64,000 nucleotides of DNA from the NCBI RefSeq assembly GCF_028009165.1, contig NC_079242.1:2914001-2978000 (forward strand). Reading direction: 5' to 3'. The translations under genes and the position numbers were made by a program. The DNA is from Akanthomyces muscarius (taxonomy: Eukaryota > Ascomycota > Sordariomycetes > Hypocreales > Cordycipitaceae). The notes beneath the pieces are model-generated. The model searched no databases. It was not told the DNA's origin and saw only the letters and a program-made list of their open reading frames with translations. This document shows, one piece after another, positions 22,518 through 34,922 of the stretch; position 1 is the first letter of the stretch, and each line of letters begins with the position of its first letter.

Positions 22518-24662
22518 TCAGAATCCCAATGGGGACAGTGGTTTGATTGGCGACAGCGGCCGCATGTCGGCCGTCTTTGGCCGTGTTTCGGGACCACTAT
22601 TTCTTTCGCTTATCGAATCGTTGTCGTTGGATAGTCCGCTGGTAGCGAGAGCATCGTGAAACTCGTCTTTGCCGTCTTGGTCGTTATCGGCCGGGGAAAC
22701 AGTTCGCGGCTCGTCGGCGTTGCTGGCCAGATGCGCCGCCTCGGCGAGACCTCTGGGTGGCGGCTGGTCAAATAGCTTGTACTCTTCTTCGATATATTTA
22801 GCCTCGTTCTTGCATCCCTTCCAGCAGTTCCTCCAGTCGCAGACCAGAAACTTGAAGCAGAAAGCGTCAATCTTCATGCAGGGCTGGAAACAGATGCACA
22901 AGTTGCGAAAGTCCATCTTGTTCTTATCCGAGTGGGCAAGCAAAAGGCTGAGGTGGCACGTGATGGCGAAGAGCAGATAATAGTTAAAGGGCGACAATTC
23001 GGCGAGTTCGTCGATAAGCAGCTGCGGGACCTCTTCCGAGCCAGCGCATTCTCTTGCAATGCGGTCCTGCGATGCTTTGGGGAACAGCTCATCTGGCAGC
23101 TCTCGTAACCATGCCTTTAGCATCGAGCCAACAATGTTGATATCGTACAGATCATCAACTTCGAATAGATTGACATCGTATTCTAGGGCAGACTAGTTAG
23201 CAACCGCGTAAGTGTCTATATATTCAGCGTCAACATACGTTCGTCGAAACGGCGCTGCCATTTTTTGATCTGCGGCCCACTACCTGGCACGCGATACAGG
23301 CCTTCAACATCGCAGCCTTTGTAGTTTAGGTAGTCGATGGCGCGCCAGGGGAAGGCAGGCATCCAGAATTCTGTTTTGTCGCGCGAGTGCTCGAGCCGTT
23401 TTGAGATGCGAGTGAGGCGTGCCTGTTCAATCAAAGGAAGGTTGAGGACTTTTAACGCATAATGTTCGTCATCAATCACGGGTTCCTTTTCTGTTGTGCT
23501 GCCGCTTCTTGTGTTCTTGCCGAATAAGCCTTTACTGAAGATATCGGCGGCCCGAGAGCTACGCAAGCCGCTCAGAAAAGTTGAGCCCCCGTTTTCCTTG
23601 TACGAAGAAGAGTGCATTTTGTGATTATTGTCGCGTTCGCGGTCGCGGAGGTTTTCGCGGCTGGCACCGCCGTTCCTAGCGGGAGCACGGTCTTCCGAAC
23701 GGTTTCGGATGCTCGAATTCATCATTTCCCGAAAAGCGCGGTCCTGAGCCACCGGTGCAGTCCGCAGAGGTGCAGAATTGTCGTACGCAATGGGAATGCT
23801 CGGTGTATTCGGGAGGGTAGCAGGCGCTGGCTTGGAACTGGGGCGGTCCTTGTCGCGGTTTGATTTGGAGCGTCCCAGGAGGCCAAACGGTTTTGATTTG
23901 CGTGGCTTGCCGCTAGCCGTTGGGGCGCTATCGGTGTCACCGGCGGATGAGAGTGATATTTGTGACTGAGAAGAGAAAGGCAAGTTCGGGCGCTGCAGAT
24001 CGTCCTGTCCGTAGATTGAGCCTGTGTCAGAGGAAGCGGCAAAAAGCCGGAGGTTAGCAACAAGACGGCAACAGGAAAGAAGGACGGAGAAGCGGGCGGG
24101 CAGCGGGCTGAATGATGCGGCGAGGAGCACAATGAGCAAGAACTGGCAGAGGGAAGCACATACCTCCTGAATAATCGGTCGCAAGATGTTCGCCGCTCCT
24201 TGAGGCAGCGTGCTCTTGTAGTTTGTCTGCAAAGGGTTGTGTTGCAGGCAACGGCTGGGTGGCAACTCGAGACCCTTTGCTGAAGTGAAAGAAGCCGCTT
24301 CGCGAGGCCTTCCTGCCCTCTGAATGGGGCTGTGGTTGGCGGGAGGACGGCTGGGGTGCGCCGGAGAGAGAATCGAGGTTTGCGTGAGAAGTGTGCGGGA
24401 GGGGGTAGTCGTCGCGATGCTGGCGGCGGTCGTAGTCCTGGTCGGGGGGCGGGAGAGGTGAGCGTGCGGTGTATGGGCGATTGGCTGGCAGAGAGCGCTG
24501 ATCAACGGCGGATAGAGCGTCGTTTGAGGACAAGCCCTGTGCTTGCGCGGCAGGAGACTCGGCGGGAGTAAGTTTGTCGCGGGTGAGGCCGGCACTGGTC
24601 GAGTCTGGCAGCATGAGTGGCTGCGGAGTGGGCTTTCGTCCCATGCTTGGTAGAGGAGGCAA
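22518..24662 (-). CDS. RhoGAP-domain protein
   Basis: Predicted GTPase-activating protein for Rho-family GTPases, with a likely role in polarity or septation. Three exons (24164-24662, 23239-24021, 22518-23182) give 648 residues; the summed length is divisible by three. The N-terminal 300 residues are disordered and rich in Ser, Pro and Arg. The RhoGAP domain starts near residue 390 with PAFPWRAIDYL and contains VEGLYRVPGSG, where the arginine fits the catalytic arginine finger. It continues with LKAWLRELPDELFPK and NKMDFRNLCICFQP, the latter matching the NKM/NL region of RhoGAPs. The C-terminus is again disordered. Either ATG at 24662 or the one at 24644 (MGRKPTPQ) may be used. The target GTPase cannot be told from sequence. 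It is divergent from BET2. Confidence 0.85.
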
Positions 24663-25020
24663 GGCGCGACGAGGAGGGAGGTGCAGCAGGCAGCACAGGT
24701 GTAGCTGCGGCGGCGGCAGCTGCCAGGGACAACGCTAAAAGATGATCCTCCAAGCCCAGGACAGGAAGAGAAGGCGCAGCGGTGTCCTTTGCTTCATGAG
24801 GCGTGTCCAGAAATAGGTAGACCAACAAACAGGCGGGCAGCAGGGTTTCAACAGACCAGGAGGGGAGGCACAGTACGAGGTCAGCACTGGAAGGGGAGCG
24901 AGGGGAGTGGGCACTGGGCGGGCGGATACGCTGGCACGCTGGCAACTGGCTTGCTTCAAGTTTTTGAGCGGGCAAACCAAGCAAGCAACGGTCGGTGCAG
25001 CGGGCAGCGGGCAACCATTA

Positions 25021-25073
25021 GGTAGGTATTAGGTACCTACCTATCTACTCCGTAGTACCTAGGTAGTAGGTAG
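25021..25073. repeat. AGGTA/CCTAGGTA palindrome cluster with TACTCCGTA
   Basis: Alternating copies of AGGTACCTACCTA and CCTAGGTAGTAGG flank a TACTCCGTA element (25046-25054). The stretch is largely self-complementary. It lies within 410 bp of the RhoGAP start. Confidence 0.7.
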
Positions 25074-25417
25074 ATTGGCGTGGCGGCGAGCTGGCTAAAA
25101 TAAAACTGCCGAGTCGCTGCAACGGGCGGCGCTTCAGTCGAGGGAAGAATGCGCCTATGAGCAGCAAAGCAGTATCCTGACGAGGACAAAAATAACAAGA
25201 TGAAATTAGATACAGCGCAAGCAAGTCATGATACGTGTCCGGCGAGAGATATAAAATTCAAAATACACATGCAGGTTGGTCAGCAGTCAATGGCCAAAAT
25301 TCCAGGGACGTCGCAGCCAGCACATAACAGTACATGTTCCAGGGGTCGACAGAACAAGATTAGCGGGAGCCCGGCCCAGGGGTAGCGGGGATCGCTCCAT
25401 GGGAGCAGGCAAAGGAA

Positions 25418-25452
25418 AGGGTACCTACCTAGGTACCTACCTAGGTAGGTGA
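25418..25452. repeat. AGGTA/CCTAGGTA palindrome cluster
   Basis: Two perfect CCTAGGTA cores in tandem within a nearly continuous ACCTACCTAGGT repeat. It can fold on itself. It is the same unit as at 3706-3740 and 25021-25073. Confidence 0.7.
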
Positions 25453-26640
25453 TAAGGTAGCGCCATCTGGGCCACGCCAACGGGGTCCTGAATTCGGTGA
25501 GTGGCATTTATTACAGCGGATCTCAGGGCAATCTGGCGCCAGCGCTGCCACTTTACAGGCAGGTACCTTGCGTGCTTGCCTCGGGGAGAATTACGAGCTA
25601 CGACCCTCCAGGCCCGAATCACCCAAGTTTTCGGGTAATGTGATGACTGCTAGAAATTTGCACAACAAAGCAAGTCGCAAATATATCCGGTCTCCCTCGT
25701 TTTCTTCTCTCTCCCAAGGGCAGCTGTCTGCGACGCCGACAAGACCAAACTACCTAGGTAGCAGCGCAACATTGGCTGCGGCGCTTGGTCTGGCCTGGTG
25801 CCTGGCACCTGGCAACTGAAACAACTGTGGACCCGCTTCCTCGAGGCAGGCTTGCGCCAGAACTGGTAGCGGTCAGTTCAGCGCTTTCTCCAGTCGAATG
25901 ATAGATAGGTATGTACAAAGGGATCTAGGTAGGATCCAGCATCTACCTATGCTGCTTACTAGTCGATACTGTCTCTGTTATACTCGGTAAAAGGCCAGAT
26001 ATCAATTGCACCCCATACGAGTTGTCCGACGTCCCATCATGTGGGCTTTACAGGCAATAGGTACAACTTATATGCTGGCCTCCACAGATGCCTCGCAGGA
26101 AAAAGAAAAACATCAACGTCGCCCCGCCAGGGTTCTCCCTCACACGTGCAAACGTGCTCCTGACATGCATGGCCAAAAATTCCAGACAGCCTGCCATATA
26201 TTTTTCTTCTTTTCTAAATGCCAATATTGTCTCTGTCAGTGCAGTTTCCTGGGGTTCGTGCAACTAGTGTAGCAGGACGGGTAACACACGACAGCCAACA
26301 CATCTCCTTGCGGCAAGCAATCCCTTGCCGGTTTGGTGGAGCTCGCCCAGCTAAAGACGGCTACGATGCTGCGTCAGAATCTCCCCCCTTCGCTAAGGCG
26401 AGCTTGTCTGACCGTTGGAAAGCTCCAATTAATCGTCTTTGTCTCTCTTTCCCTCCATAATAAATTACTTGAAATATGCGCCATCGCTGAGGTATGTTTC
26501 AATGCATCCGTGTCTAACCAACACCTGTCGCGGCGTACCATCCCATCTTCTATTACATAAGAACGTGCCAGGCATCCACTGTTTTCTGGTCCGCCAGATC
26601 TACTACACAACCACATTCATACCATCCATGATCCAGCAGC

Positions 26641-27697
26641 ATGTCTCAGAATACCAAGGCCACCGAGCTTCCTATTCTAGCCACGGATGCTCACGTTAGC
26701 TATATCCAGGGCCTCGACTCCAAAACCGACGAGATCGACTACTGGCTCACTGAGCACCTGCGTTTGAATGGCGTCTACTGGGGACTAAACGCCTTGCATC
26801 TCTTGCGCCGCCCCGACGCGCTCCCTCGCCAGGAAACGATAGACTTCATCCTCTCCTGTCAGCATGAGAGCGGCGGTTTCGGTGCTGCGCCGGGCCACGA
26901 TGCGCATATGCTCTCTACCGTAAGCGCCGTCCAAGTCTTGACCATGGTGGACGGCCTTGATGATCTGGAAGCGCAGGGCAAGGGCAAGGGCAAGGCGCAG
27001 GTAGGGAAATGTAAGTCACCCGGCATGCGCAGACCGCAAATCTTGCATCGGCCTCGATGAGTTGACACTGCCTGTAGTCATGGCCGGCTTGCAAAATCGC
27101 GAAACTGGCAGCTTCTTCGGCGACGAGTGGGGCGAGGAAGATACACGATTCCTGTACGGTGCCTTGAACGCTCTGTCTTTGCTCAGACTACTGCACCTCG
27201 TAGATGTCAACAAAGCTGTCGAGTTTATCGCCGGCTGCGCCAACTTTGATGGTGGCTTTGGTGCCAAGCCTGGAGCAGAATCACACTCGGCGCAGATCTT
27301 TACATGTCTCGGCGCACTCTCCATCGCCAACCGTCTTGACCTTGTCGACAAGGAGAAGCTTGGTCGCTGGCTCAGCGAGAGACAACTCCCCGGTGGCGGG
27401 CTGAATGGACGGCCAGAGAAGACGGAAGACGTGTGCTACAGCTGGTGGGTGCTGTCTAGCCTCGCCATGATTGATCGCACACATTGGATCGACCGGGATG
27501 GGCTTACCAAATTCATTATGAGCACGCAGGATCTCAAGAATGGTGGATTCTCTGATTCTCGCGGAAACATGACAGACGTCTTTCACACGTGTTTTGGGCT
27601 GGCTGGCCTGAGTCTCTTGGGATACCCTGACCTTGAGCCGGTAGACCCTCGATACTGCATGCCCAAGAAGATTACCGAAAAGGCCTTGGGCCAATAA
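26641..27697 (+). CDS. BET2: Rab geranylgeranyltransferase beta subunit
   Basis: Catalytic beta subunit of GGTase-II, which attaches geranylgeranyl groups to Rab GTPases presented by the escort protein; partner of Bet4. Exons 26641-27010 and 27078-27697 give 329 residues, close to yeast Bet2. Prenyltransferase alpha-alpha repeats are seen as internal units containing GGFG or GSFFG motifs. Zinc ligands fit D and C in TEDVCYSWW and H in VFHTCFGLAGL. The intron falls after GKGKGKAQVGK. A short Gly-Lys-rich insert stands just before that intron. Lack of a CaaX-type extension and overall length favour GGTase-II over FTase or GGTase-I beta. Expected cytosolic and essential. Confidence 0.94.
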
Positions 27698-28740
27698 TTA
27701 TGAAAGGAGCTGAAAATGAATAAAACAAAACGATAATACAAGCATAATGCATTCAGATTGCCGTCGGTGTCCGACCCTCCAGCTACAAACGGCCACATTG
27801 TCGGCCAGCTGTCATCCATTGCCGCGCCAGCTACAGCCAACGCCGAGCCGGCAAGGTTGGAGGCACTGAGCTGAGCTGCGTTTGCTCGGAAGCACTTGCA
27901 TCCGGGCTCTTGACCTTTGGAAACGTGTAATGACTGGATGGCTCAACCTGCTCTTGTAAAGACGCATATCTTGTCGCCATTGGTACTTCCTTTCTGCATC
28001 AGAGTATTATAGTATGCCATCGACTCTACCTCCAAATTCGACCGCCATCAGGATGCAAAAGCCGGCGCTGGTCGAGCCGCAGTGCGTAGCGGCAGCCGGT
28101 CAGCCTCAATCGCCACGCCGTTTACCCCCCACCAAGTGTCTGCGGACGTTTCGTTTGGAGCAAAGACAAGCGAGATGGACCGCGACGCACGCTACTCGCT
28201 GCTACTAGGGAACACATTGGGAGGCAAGTACTTGCCAGATCCTTTGATACCTCTTCTTGCAACAATGAGGGGCTTATAGGTAGTCCTACACCGTCGCTCG
28301 AGGTACTGCAGAGTAAGGTACCTTGCGTCTTGTCCCTCCCTGCCTACCTAGCGACCAAGCCTGACCTTCCAGAATACTTCCACATTTGGTATAAGCGAAC
28401 TGACGTGCTTTCGCTTATCTTTTTACTTTCCATCAAGCCTTCTTCCTGCCAGCTCAACACCAAGTGATGCAACTGGCACCAAAGGAAACCCTCTCCTGTA
28501 AGCCAGCCCACCACTCATCTACTTCCTCAAATGCTGCGTAGAATCGCTGGCAGAACTCTCCTGCAATTTCATCCGTGCCGGCATCACAGTTGCTCTTTTC
28601 CTGCCTTGACACCCACACTGCTTGTTTGCTTCTTGCTATCAGCCCCGGGTTCTATCGATCGTTGGTAGATGCTCACCTGGCACTCTGTATGCATCTATCG
28701 CTCCGTCATCACCAATGGCTAACATACGATTGAGCAGGCC
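27698..28740. other. Spacer BET2 to C2H2 gene
   Basis: About 1 kb. Single AGGTA motifs stand near 28276 and 28345. From about 28400 the plus strand is pyrimidine-rich, which suits the leader of the next gene. No coding motif was seen. Confidence 0.5.
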
Positions 28741-30693
28741 ATGGACGGATACAACGGAGTCGGGAAAATCAGAAATATACCTCTTATATGCACCGTCTGC
28801 CCAGAGTCTCCCAGGTTCTCGGATGTTTCCCATTTGCTCACACATATTGCATCAAAGGGCCACTTGCACCACGAAACACAGACGAAGCTCAGGGCCCATC
28901 AAGATTTGGTCGCAGCAGTTATCTTGCAACAATATGAACTGTGGTATGCGGAAAATGGAATCGAAGCTCTCCTTGTTGAACGCTTGAAAGCGAAGCAACT
29001 TAAGGAAGCTATGAAGAGCCGCATGCATCGTGCGAATACCACGAGCAAACCTGCATATCCGACATCCAGGGTAAGCCGGCCGAAATTGCACGCAAATTGT
29101 CTTCTAACTCCATTGCCAGACCAAAAAGCGATCCAGGCGGACCCCCAACGCCTCCAGCGAATACGCCGCCCCTGACTTGGCAGAGGCTATTCCGATATAC
29201 CCTGGCTTATTTGCCGAGGCGAACGACCCAGAAATACCAGAAGAAGTGCTGCTGCAGAATAATGATATGTTATCGCTCAAAGGCCAGATATGGCCAGGCA
29301 TGGGCAAAATGGATTTGGCCAATGAAGATATGAAACGCACTAGAAACCAGCGAAAGCCGAAATCCGCAATTGACAAGATGCGTCGAACCTCCGAAGGCAT
29401 CGAGCCCACACAGGTCGTTATGACCTCAGATTTGCAAGTCGAACGAGTCAAGGGTGTCTATGACAGTTCTTCTCCAATACCTGGACAAGAAGAAGCAGTC
29501 AGTAAAAATGAACACGCCTTCAGCGTAATGCTTTTCTAATGGACGCAGACACCACCTCCCCCAAAGCGAACCACCAAAGCAAAAAAAAAGCGAGAGCCTC
29601 TGGCGGACCTTTCAACAAATATGCCAGTCGGACGCGCGAACCGGGTCAATCCGAATTTATCCACAAGGACAGCCGGGCAACCGAGAACGCAAGCTCATGC
29701 ATTGGAGTCCGCCTATGCCACCAACTTCTCTGTTAGACAATCCATAAGACCACAAAGCATATTTCGAGACGATCAGAGCCCGCTGAGTTTGTCATCCATA
29801 ATTTCTATGGATTTCGTACACTAACAGCCAATAGATGTTTACAATGACCGAAATATGACCCCCTCTGTACCACAGGACTCTAGGTGAGTGTATGACAGAA
29901 CATTTCGACGGTTAAAGACTGACCGCGTAGGAACTTGCATTACGAACATCTCGGAATGCCTTCAATCAACCCCATATCCCAGTCAGCGTCAACATTGGCT
30001 ACACGCATCGCAACTTCGAAAAACGCATTTCCATACGGCCAAGACAGCCTGTCCGGACTACCAGATTTAAAGCATTATAACTTCTCGTCCGGTACTGCTA
30101 CCATGCAAAGTTGCATTTCGAAAGAGGATGTTCTAATTCCATTTGCAGACTTCTCCCATCAACCCGACACCCCAAATTCGCTCAACCTGAATGCATTTGG
30201 TGGTGCATCACGCTATGCAATGGCGATGAACTCCCATTTCTCCGCGTACGACCGTGGGCAAAGCCATGATAGCCACCCCATTACGCCGAAGCACGAAGAC
30301 TATTTCTCCCTTGGTGGGCAAACATCGCTGCTTAATTCAAGCCCCGATTTTTTACATGCATCAGAAAGCAATCCATTGTTGAGCCAGGATCGCCCATTCT
30401 TCAAAAGCTATTTAGAGTCTCCAAGCAGCAAAAGGCATGCGCTAGCAAATTCCTATTCCGGGTTTAAACCAATCAACTACCGCCCGGACATTACTGAGTC
30501 GACCGAGAATGCGGACTCGCGAGACACTTCGGCAGGTGATATCAAGGTTGAGTCACAACTTTGCGACATTGTGCACCCGAGCCTGCACAATGACAACGAT
30601 GAACCTAATTTCAATACGGATGGCACCTGGGCAGCTAACACTATGCTTGGAGGTCTTCCGACGCATCTGGGTCGTGAAGGCTCGGCTGTTTGA
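28741..30693 (+). CDS. Uncharacterised protein with one N-terminal C2H2-like zinc finger
   Basis: Not recognised as a named family. Five exons are proposed: 28741-29070, 29120-29497, 29549-29786, 29835-29883 and 29931-30693, giving 585 residues with consistent phases. Near the N-terminus CTVCPESPRF and HIASKGH provide a C-x2-C and an H-x5-H pair. A helical segment rich in Leu, Lys and Gln follows. The middle contains basic stretches (KKRSRRTP, KAKKKRE) that look like nuclear localisation signals, and the C-terminal half is Ser/Asn/Pro-rich and probably disordered. Intron 3 uses a weak GTTTGT donor with a CTAAC branch site; if unspliced, the protein would stop at 29824. It is convergent with MSH3. 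A nuclear regulator is an inference only. Confidence 0.6.
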
Positions 30694-30929
30694 TAGGCCT
30701 CGGCGAAGACCATGGTAATGTGTAATTACGCCGCTGCATTGATAGTGCGTTGGTGGATTTTTTTATTATTATGTGGGTTACCAGCATTTGAACTATTATT
30801 TGTTTTCACTTGGGCGAATAAGAAGCATACTTGGTGTTTGCGGAGTATTATTTTGGTATGGAGGCTACTTTTATCCTAGTCATGTTCCCTTATAATGTTT
30901 ATACAATGGCAGTACAATACACTTGAAAT

Positions 30930-33900
30930 TTACAGCTGATCAATGCTAGCAATGAGATTGTCGAGTTGATCTGGGCTGTCGCCGATGACATCGCCCAACA
31001 TGCGACAGGCACCCTTGAGGCGTCGCGTGCGCATCTCGCTTTCCATGGCACTCGACCTCTCCGCCGCTACATCAATAACCTTTTTGGGAATGTGCGCCAG
31101 CCGGGCTACATTGAGTCCGTATGATCGGTGCGCCACACCTTCCCCAACCTCGTACAGGAAAGTGATTTCTTCCTCCCCATCTGGGCCTTTGTCGGCCTTG
31201 AACTTCATGTGCACATTCGTCAGTCCGTCGAGACCATCCGCTACGCGCGCCAGGTTCTGGTAATGGGTGATGAAGAGTGTCAGGCAGCGCGTCTCGGTCA
31301 CGACATGGTGCAGGACGGCCTGGGCAATGGCGGCGCCGTCGTGGGTGCTGGTGCCGCGGCCGAGCTCGTCGAGGATGACGAGGCTGCGGGGCGTGGCGGA
31401 GCGCAGGATGCGGGCCGTCTCGGAGACCTCAACCATGAAGGTGGACTCGCTGGCGAAGAGGTTGTCGCGAGCGCCGGTGCGGGTGTGGATGGCGTCGCAG
31501 AGCGTCATGCGGAGGGCGTCGGCGGGCACAAAGGAGCCGACCTGGGCGAGCAGGACGATGAGGGAAAGGGCGCGCACGAAGGATGACTTGCCGCCCATGT
31601 TGGGCCCCGTGACGAGGTGCGCGAGGGGAGCGGGGTGCGCGAGCGTGGTGGAAAAGGGAATGTAGCCGCCGGCGAGCGTCTGCTCGGCAATGGGGTGGCG
31701 GCCGTGGGTGATGCTGACCGTGGGGGGCGAGGAGGAGGGCAGGAGCTCCGGGCGGGTGTAGCCCGGCTGCGCGGCGACCTTGGCGAGGGAGAGCAGGCAG
31801 TCGAGCGTGGCGAGGGCAGAGATGGCGTCGCGGAGCGGCTGGTACTCAGCGGCGATGGAGGCGAGGAGGGCCTTGAAGGCGGCGTCGCAGGCAGCGGCGA
31901 GGGCCTCGCGGTGCTGGTCGCGCTCGGCGATGAGCTGGATGACGTCGGGCGTGTGGAAGCGCGAAACCTTTTTTGTGCCGGATATCTTGGCCCAGGAGGC
32001 GGGCACGTTTTTGATGTCCGTGTTGGGAACCTCGATGAGGTACTCGATGCCGGCGACGGTGACGTAGTCGACGGGCTTGCCGCGGCGGAGCTTGTCGGCG
32101 GCGGCGGCGCGGTGCTGGTCGAGCTGGTGCTCGACGTGGGCGATGCCCATCTGGTGGTCCTGCATGTCGTCGGTCTGGTGCTCGTCGCGAAAGAACTCGT
32201 ACTTGTCGTCCTTGCGCGCGGCCTCGAGGTTGATGCGCTCGAGGTACGAGACGACGAGGTCGAGAATCTGCGGCAGCGCGAGGACGGCGTCGACGAGGAG
32301 CGGCGCGTCAAACGCCACGTCCTCGGCGTCCTTGACGCGGACGTAGTGGCTCGAGACCTGCTGCAGGGCCTGCAGCACGGAGAGCAGCTCCGGCCGCGTG
32401 CACTTGCCGTAGTAGATGCGGATAAGGCTGCGCTCGAGGTCCGTCCGCGTCTTGGCCAGGAGGTGCGCCAGATCGTCCACGGGCGCCGTCGACTGCTTGT
32501 CGTGGAGCTCCTGCACGGCGGCGAGGCGCGCCTCGAGGTGCGTCTGGTTGAGGAGCGGCCGGCCGATCCACTTGCGCAACAGGCGGCGGCCGAAGCGCGT
32601 GCGCGTCTTGTCAATGGCCCAGAAGAGGCTGCCGCGCTCGGCGTGGTCGGTCGAGTTGCGGTACACCTCGAGGGACTCGAGCGTGGTGCCGTTGACGAGC
32701 ATGTGCGAGCGCGTGCTGAAGCTCTCAAAGTATTTTGTGAGATCAAAGATGTGCTCGAGGCCGTACTCGGTCAAGTGTGTAATCATGGCGGAGAGGCAGA
32801 TTGTGACGGGCTCCGGCAGCTGGAGCACCTTTTCCAGCAGCGAAGAGGATTGCTCATTCTGGGAAGAGGTGGCTTCTTTTAGCTTCTCGGCGTAGAACTG
32901 GGTTACATGGGAGGCGGCTTCCGCGGCCATGGTCTGCGACCGAGGAACCCGCTCGACGCGGCTACGATCGCCAAAGACATTGGTGGTGCTGCCAGCAAGA
33001 TGCTGGATGAGCTTGTCGGTGGCCTTGGTGAGCTCGCCAACAATGACAAACTCGCACGGCGAAATGTGTAGCAGCCGCGTCTCAATCTCGCTGCGCATGA
33101 AGCCGTCCTCGAACGTGTCGTATATGATGTCGCCCGTGGCAGGTTGCACGGCGAGAACACCAACGTCGACTTTTTCGTCGGTGCCTGAACCCTTGGCTTT
33201 GGACTCTGTGATGCAGAGGAGGTAGCCACCAGAAGACGATGCGTTGCCGCCTTTGGTTGACTGCTCCAGGTCGCCATTCTCGTCAATGTAGGTGCCTTTG
33301 GTGTATAGGTTGGTGAGCTTGCGGGTAAACGGCGCGTTTCGGTTGTCGCCGACCTTTTTCAGCGCTGCTGTCTCGACCTGGCGGACGACGCCAACTTTGT
33401 GGCCGGCGGCGACTAGGCGGCGAGCGTGCACGGGGAGTCGGTGGACGGGTATGCTGGCGGAGGCGAATCGCTCGAGATGGGCTTCCGAGGGGTCTATGAC
33501 GAGGTCTTGTTAGCTGGGTATTTGAGCATGTATAATCTATTCGAACTCACGCTCGTCATAACGCATTTTTCCGGGGATGCAGACGATGCTGAGCTCCTTG
33601 GCAGCAATACGCGCATCGTCACCAAAGAAGCGGAACTTGTAGCCGACTTCGACGATGAGAACTGTGTCGAGGTGCTTGCGCTTGATTTCGAGAAACTGGA
33701 TCTCCATTGGCGTGAGCTTTCCCGTTTTCGAACCCTTCTTTTTGGACTTGGGCGCTGGGGCCTCATCCTCGTCTCCTTCGGCGTCGCCATCCTCGTTATC
33801 TTCCGCTACATCGTCTTTTGCGAACCGTGATTTCCAGCTCAGGGCATCAGGGTGGCCAAGCTTCTTGACAAACTTTTTGTGCAATTCGGAGTGCCTCTTC

Positions 33901-34280
33901 TTGGTTGCCTCGTCATCGGAATCGACGTCAGCTTCCGTCTGGCCTGTGCTGGCCGGCGCCGTGTTGTACGTGTAGCGTTGCGCGCGCGCAGAAGACGGCG
34001 TTTGCACGGCGGGAAGAGCGTCACCTCTGCCGTCAGGGAGGACAGACGTCTTTGCCTTTTTGGGTTCTCGGTCTATATCATGGTTTTCCTTGTCGGCGAA
34101 CTCGTCAATGGATCGTTTGCGCTCCGGCAGGGCCGCCGCCGGTGCAGCACTTCGAGGCGGCTTGCTGGGAGTCGGGGACTGGGTCGAGGCGGGCTGCTGG
34201 GGGCTCGAGGCCGGCTTTGGCGTGAAGAATGAAGTCAACGATTGCTGCTTCTTTCCAACCGGAGTGGAAGTGGGAGGCAT
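30930..34280 (-). CDS. MSH3: DNA mismatch repair protein MSH3
   Basis: Forms MutS-beta with Msh2 to recognise insertion/deletion loops; nuclear. Exons 33551-34280 and 30930-33493 give 1097 residues. The start [11 protein letters not shown] at 34280 is followed directly by QQSLTSFF, a perfect PIP-box for PCNA, as in yeast and human Msh3. An acidic/basic disordered linker leads to the mismatch-binding domain. The lever and core domains follow, then the ATPase with Walker [10 protein letters not shown] (about residue 870) and Walker [13 protein letters not shown]. An in-frame ATG 39 bp upstream (34319) would push the PIP-box inward and is less likely. The middle of the gene is extremely GC-rich, which produces long antisense open frames. 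Two ACGCGT boxes stand upstream. Confidence 0.96.
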
Positions 34281-34386
34281 CGAGGGCGAGTTATGGCGGC
34301 ATTGGTCGATGAATCTCAAAGGAGCGACTGCAAAGCTGGCGGAGAGCTAGGATGTTGAACCGTAACTAGCGGATTGGGATTAGAGC

Positions 34387-34423
34387 ACGCGTAGCATACA
34401 ATCATTTGGCTGGCGAGACGCGT
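34387..34423. promoter_or_regulatory. Two ACGCGT boxes upstream of MSH3
   Basis: Perfect ACGCGT hexamers at 34387-34392 and 34418-34423, 107-143 bp before the MSH3 start. They match the MCB element that controls several replication and mismatch-repair genes in budding yeast. Function here is inferred. Confidence 0.5.
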
Positions 34424-34800
34424 TGAGAGGTTCCACTTTTGGCCGTAAAGTGGCGTTTGTAGTGTTAAAGTGAGGAATGGCTGCACCTGATTCTTCTCAC
34501 ACGAGAGGAAGAAAAACGAAGATAATTTTTTTTTAAAAATACATGTTCTGATGATGAGCTAAAGTTGGAGGTTTTTTTTTCTTTTCATGACATGATGACA
34601 TCGCTGAGATTCACTGTCCAATGTGCTCTGTTTAGCAGGCTTCGGCTTCAACGGCCACTGACGGGATGTCAATCAAACTATTTGTACATTGCAGGTCAAC
34701 GTTTCCTCGAACGATCCAGGGTAGATAAGAAAAATCCGGTCATGTACAAGGTGTGTTGAGGTAAGCGAGAATCCATACAGAGACACTCTTGGGGAGTCGT

Positions 34801-34922
34801 GGTGGCGGAGGTGGCGGCGGTGGTTGGTGGTGATGGTTGTGGTGGTAGTGGTGATGGTGGTGTTGTTAGTGCTACTGCTTCTGCTGCTGTTGGCAGTGGT
34901 GGTGATGGCGGTGGTGGCACTG
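34801..34922. repeat. GGT/TGG-rich microsatellite
   Basis: About 120 bp of imperfect GGT, GTT and GCT trinucleotides on the plus strand. Slippage products of this kind are common in spacers. The reverse strand gives an apparent Pro/Thr/Ser-rich open frame with no support. Confidence 0.8.

Larger units (their letters stand above)
24663..26640. other. Divergent intergenic region RhoGAP / BET2
   Basis: Nearly 2 kb between divergent starts. It holds the densest set of CCTAGGTA-type palindromes in the window (25021-25073, 25418-25452, about 25750, 25905-25955) and one TACTCCGTA at 25046-25054. The open frames here are short and motif-free. The first 350 bp next to RhoGAP are probably its leader. 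Confidence 0.55.

Noticed and set aside
31505..32746. 413-codon minus-strand frame in MSH3
   Set aside because: Shifted frame of MSH3, Ser/Arg/Pro-rich as expected for a GC-rich frame shift.
31617..32882. 421-codon plus-strand frame opposite MSH3
   Set aside because: Antisense to the conserved MSH3 core in very GC-rich DNA, where stop codons are rare. Val/Leu/Glu/Gly-rich with no family motif.
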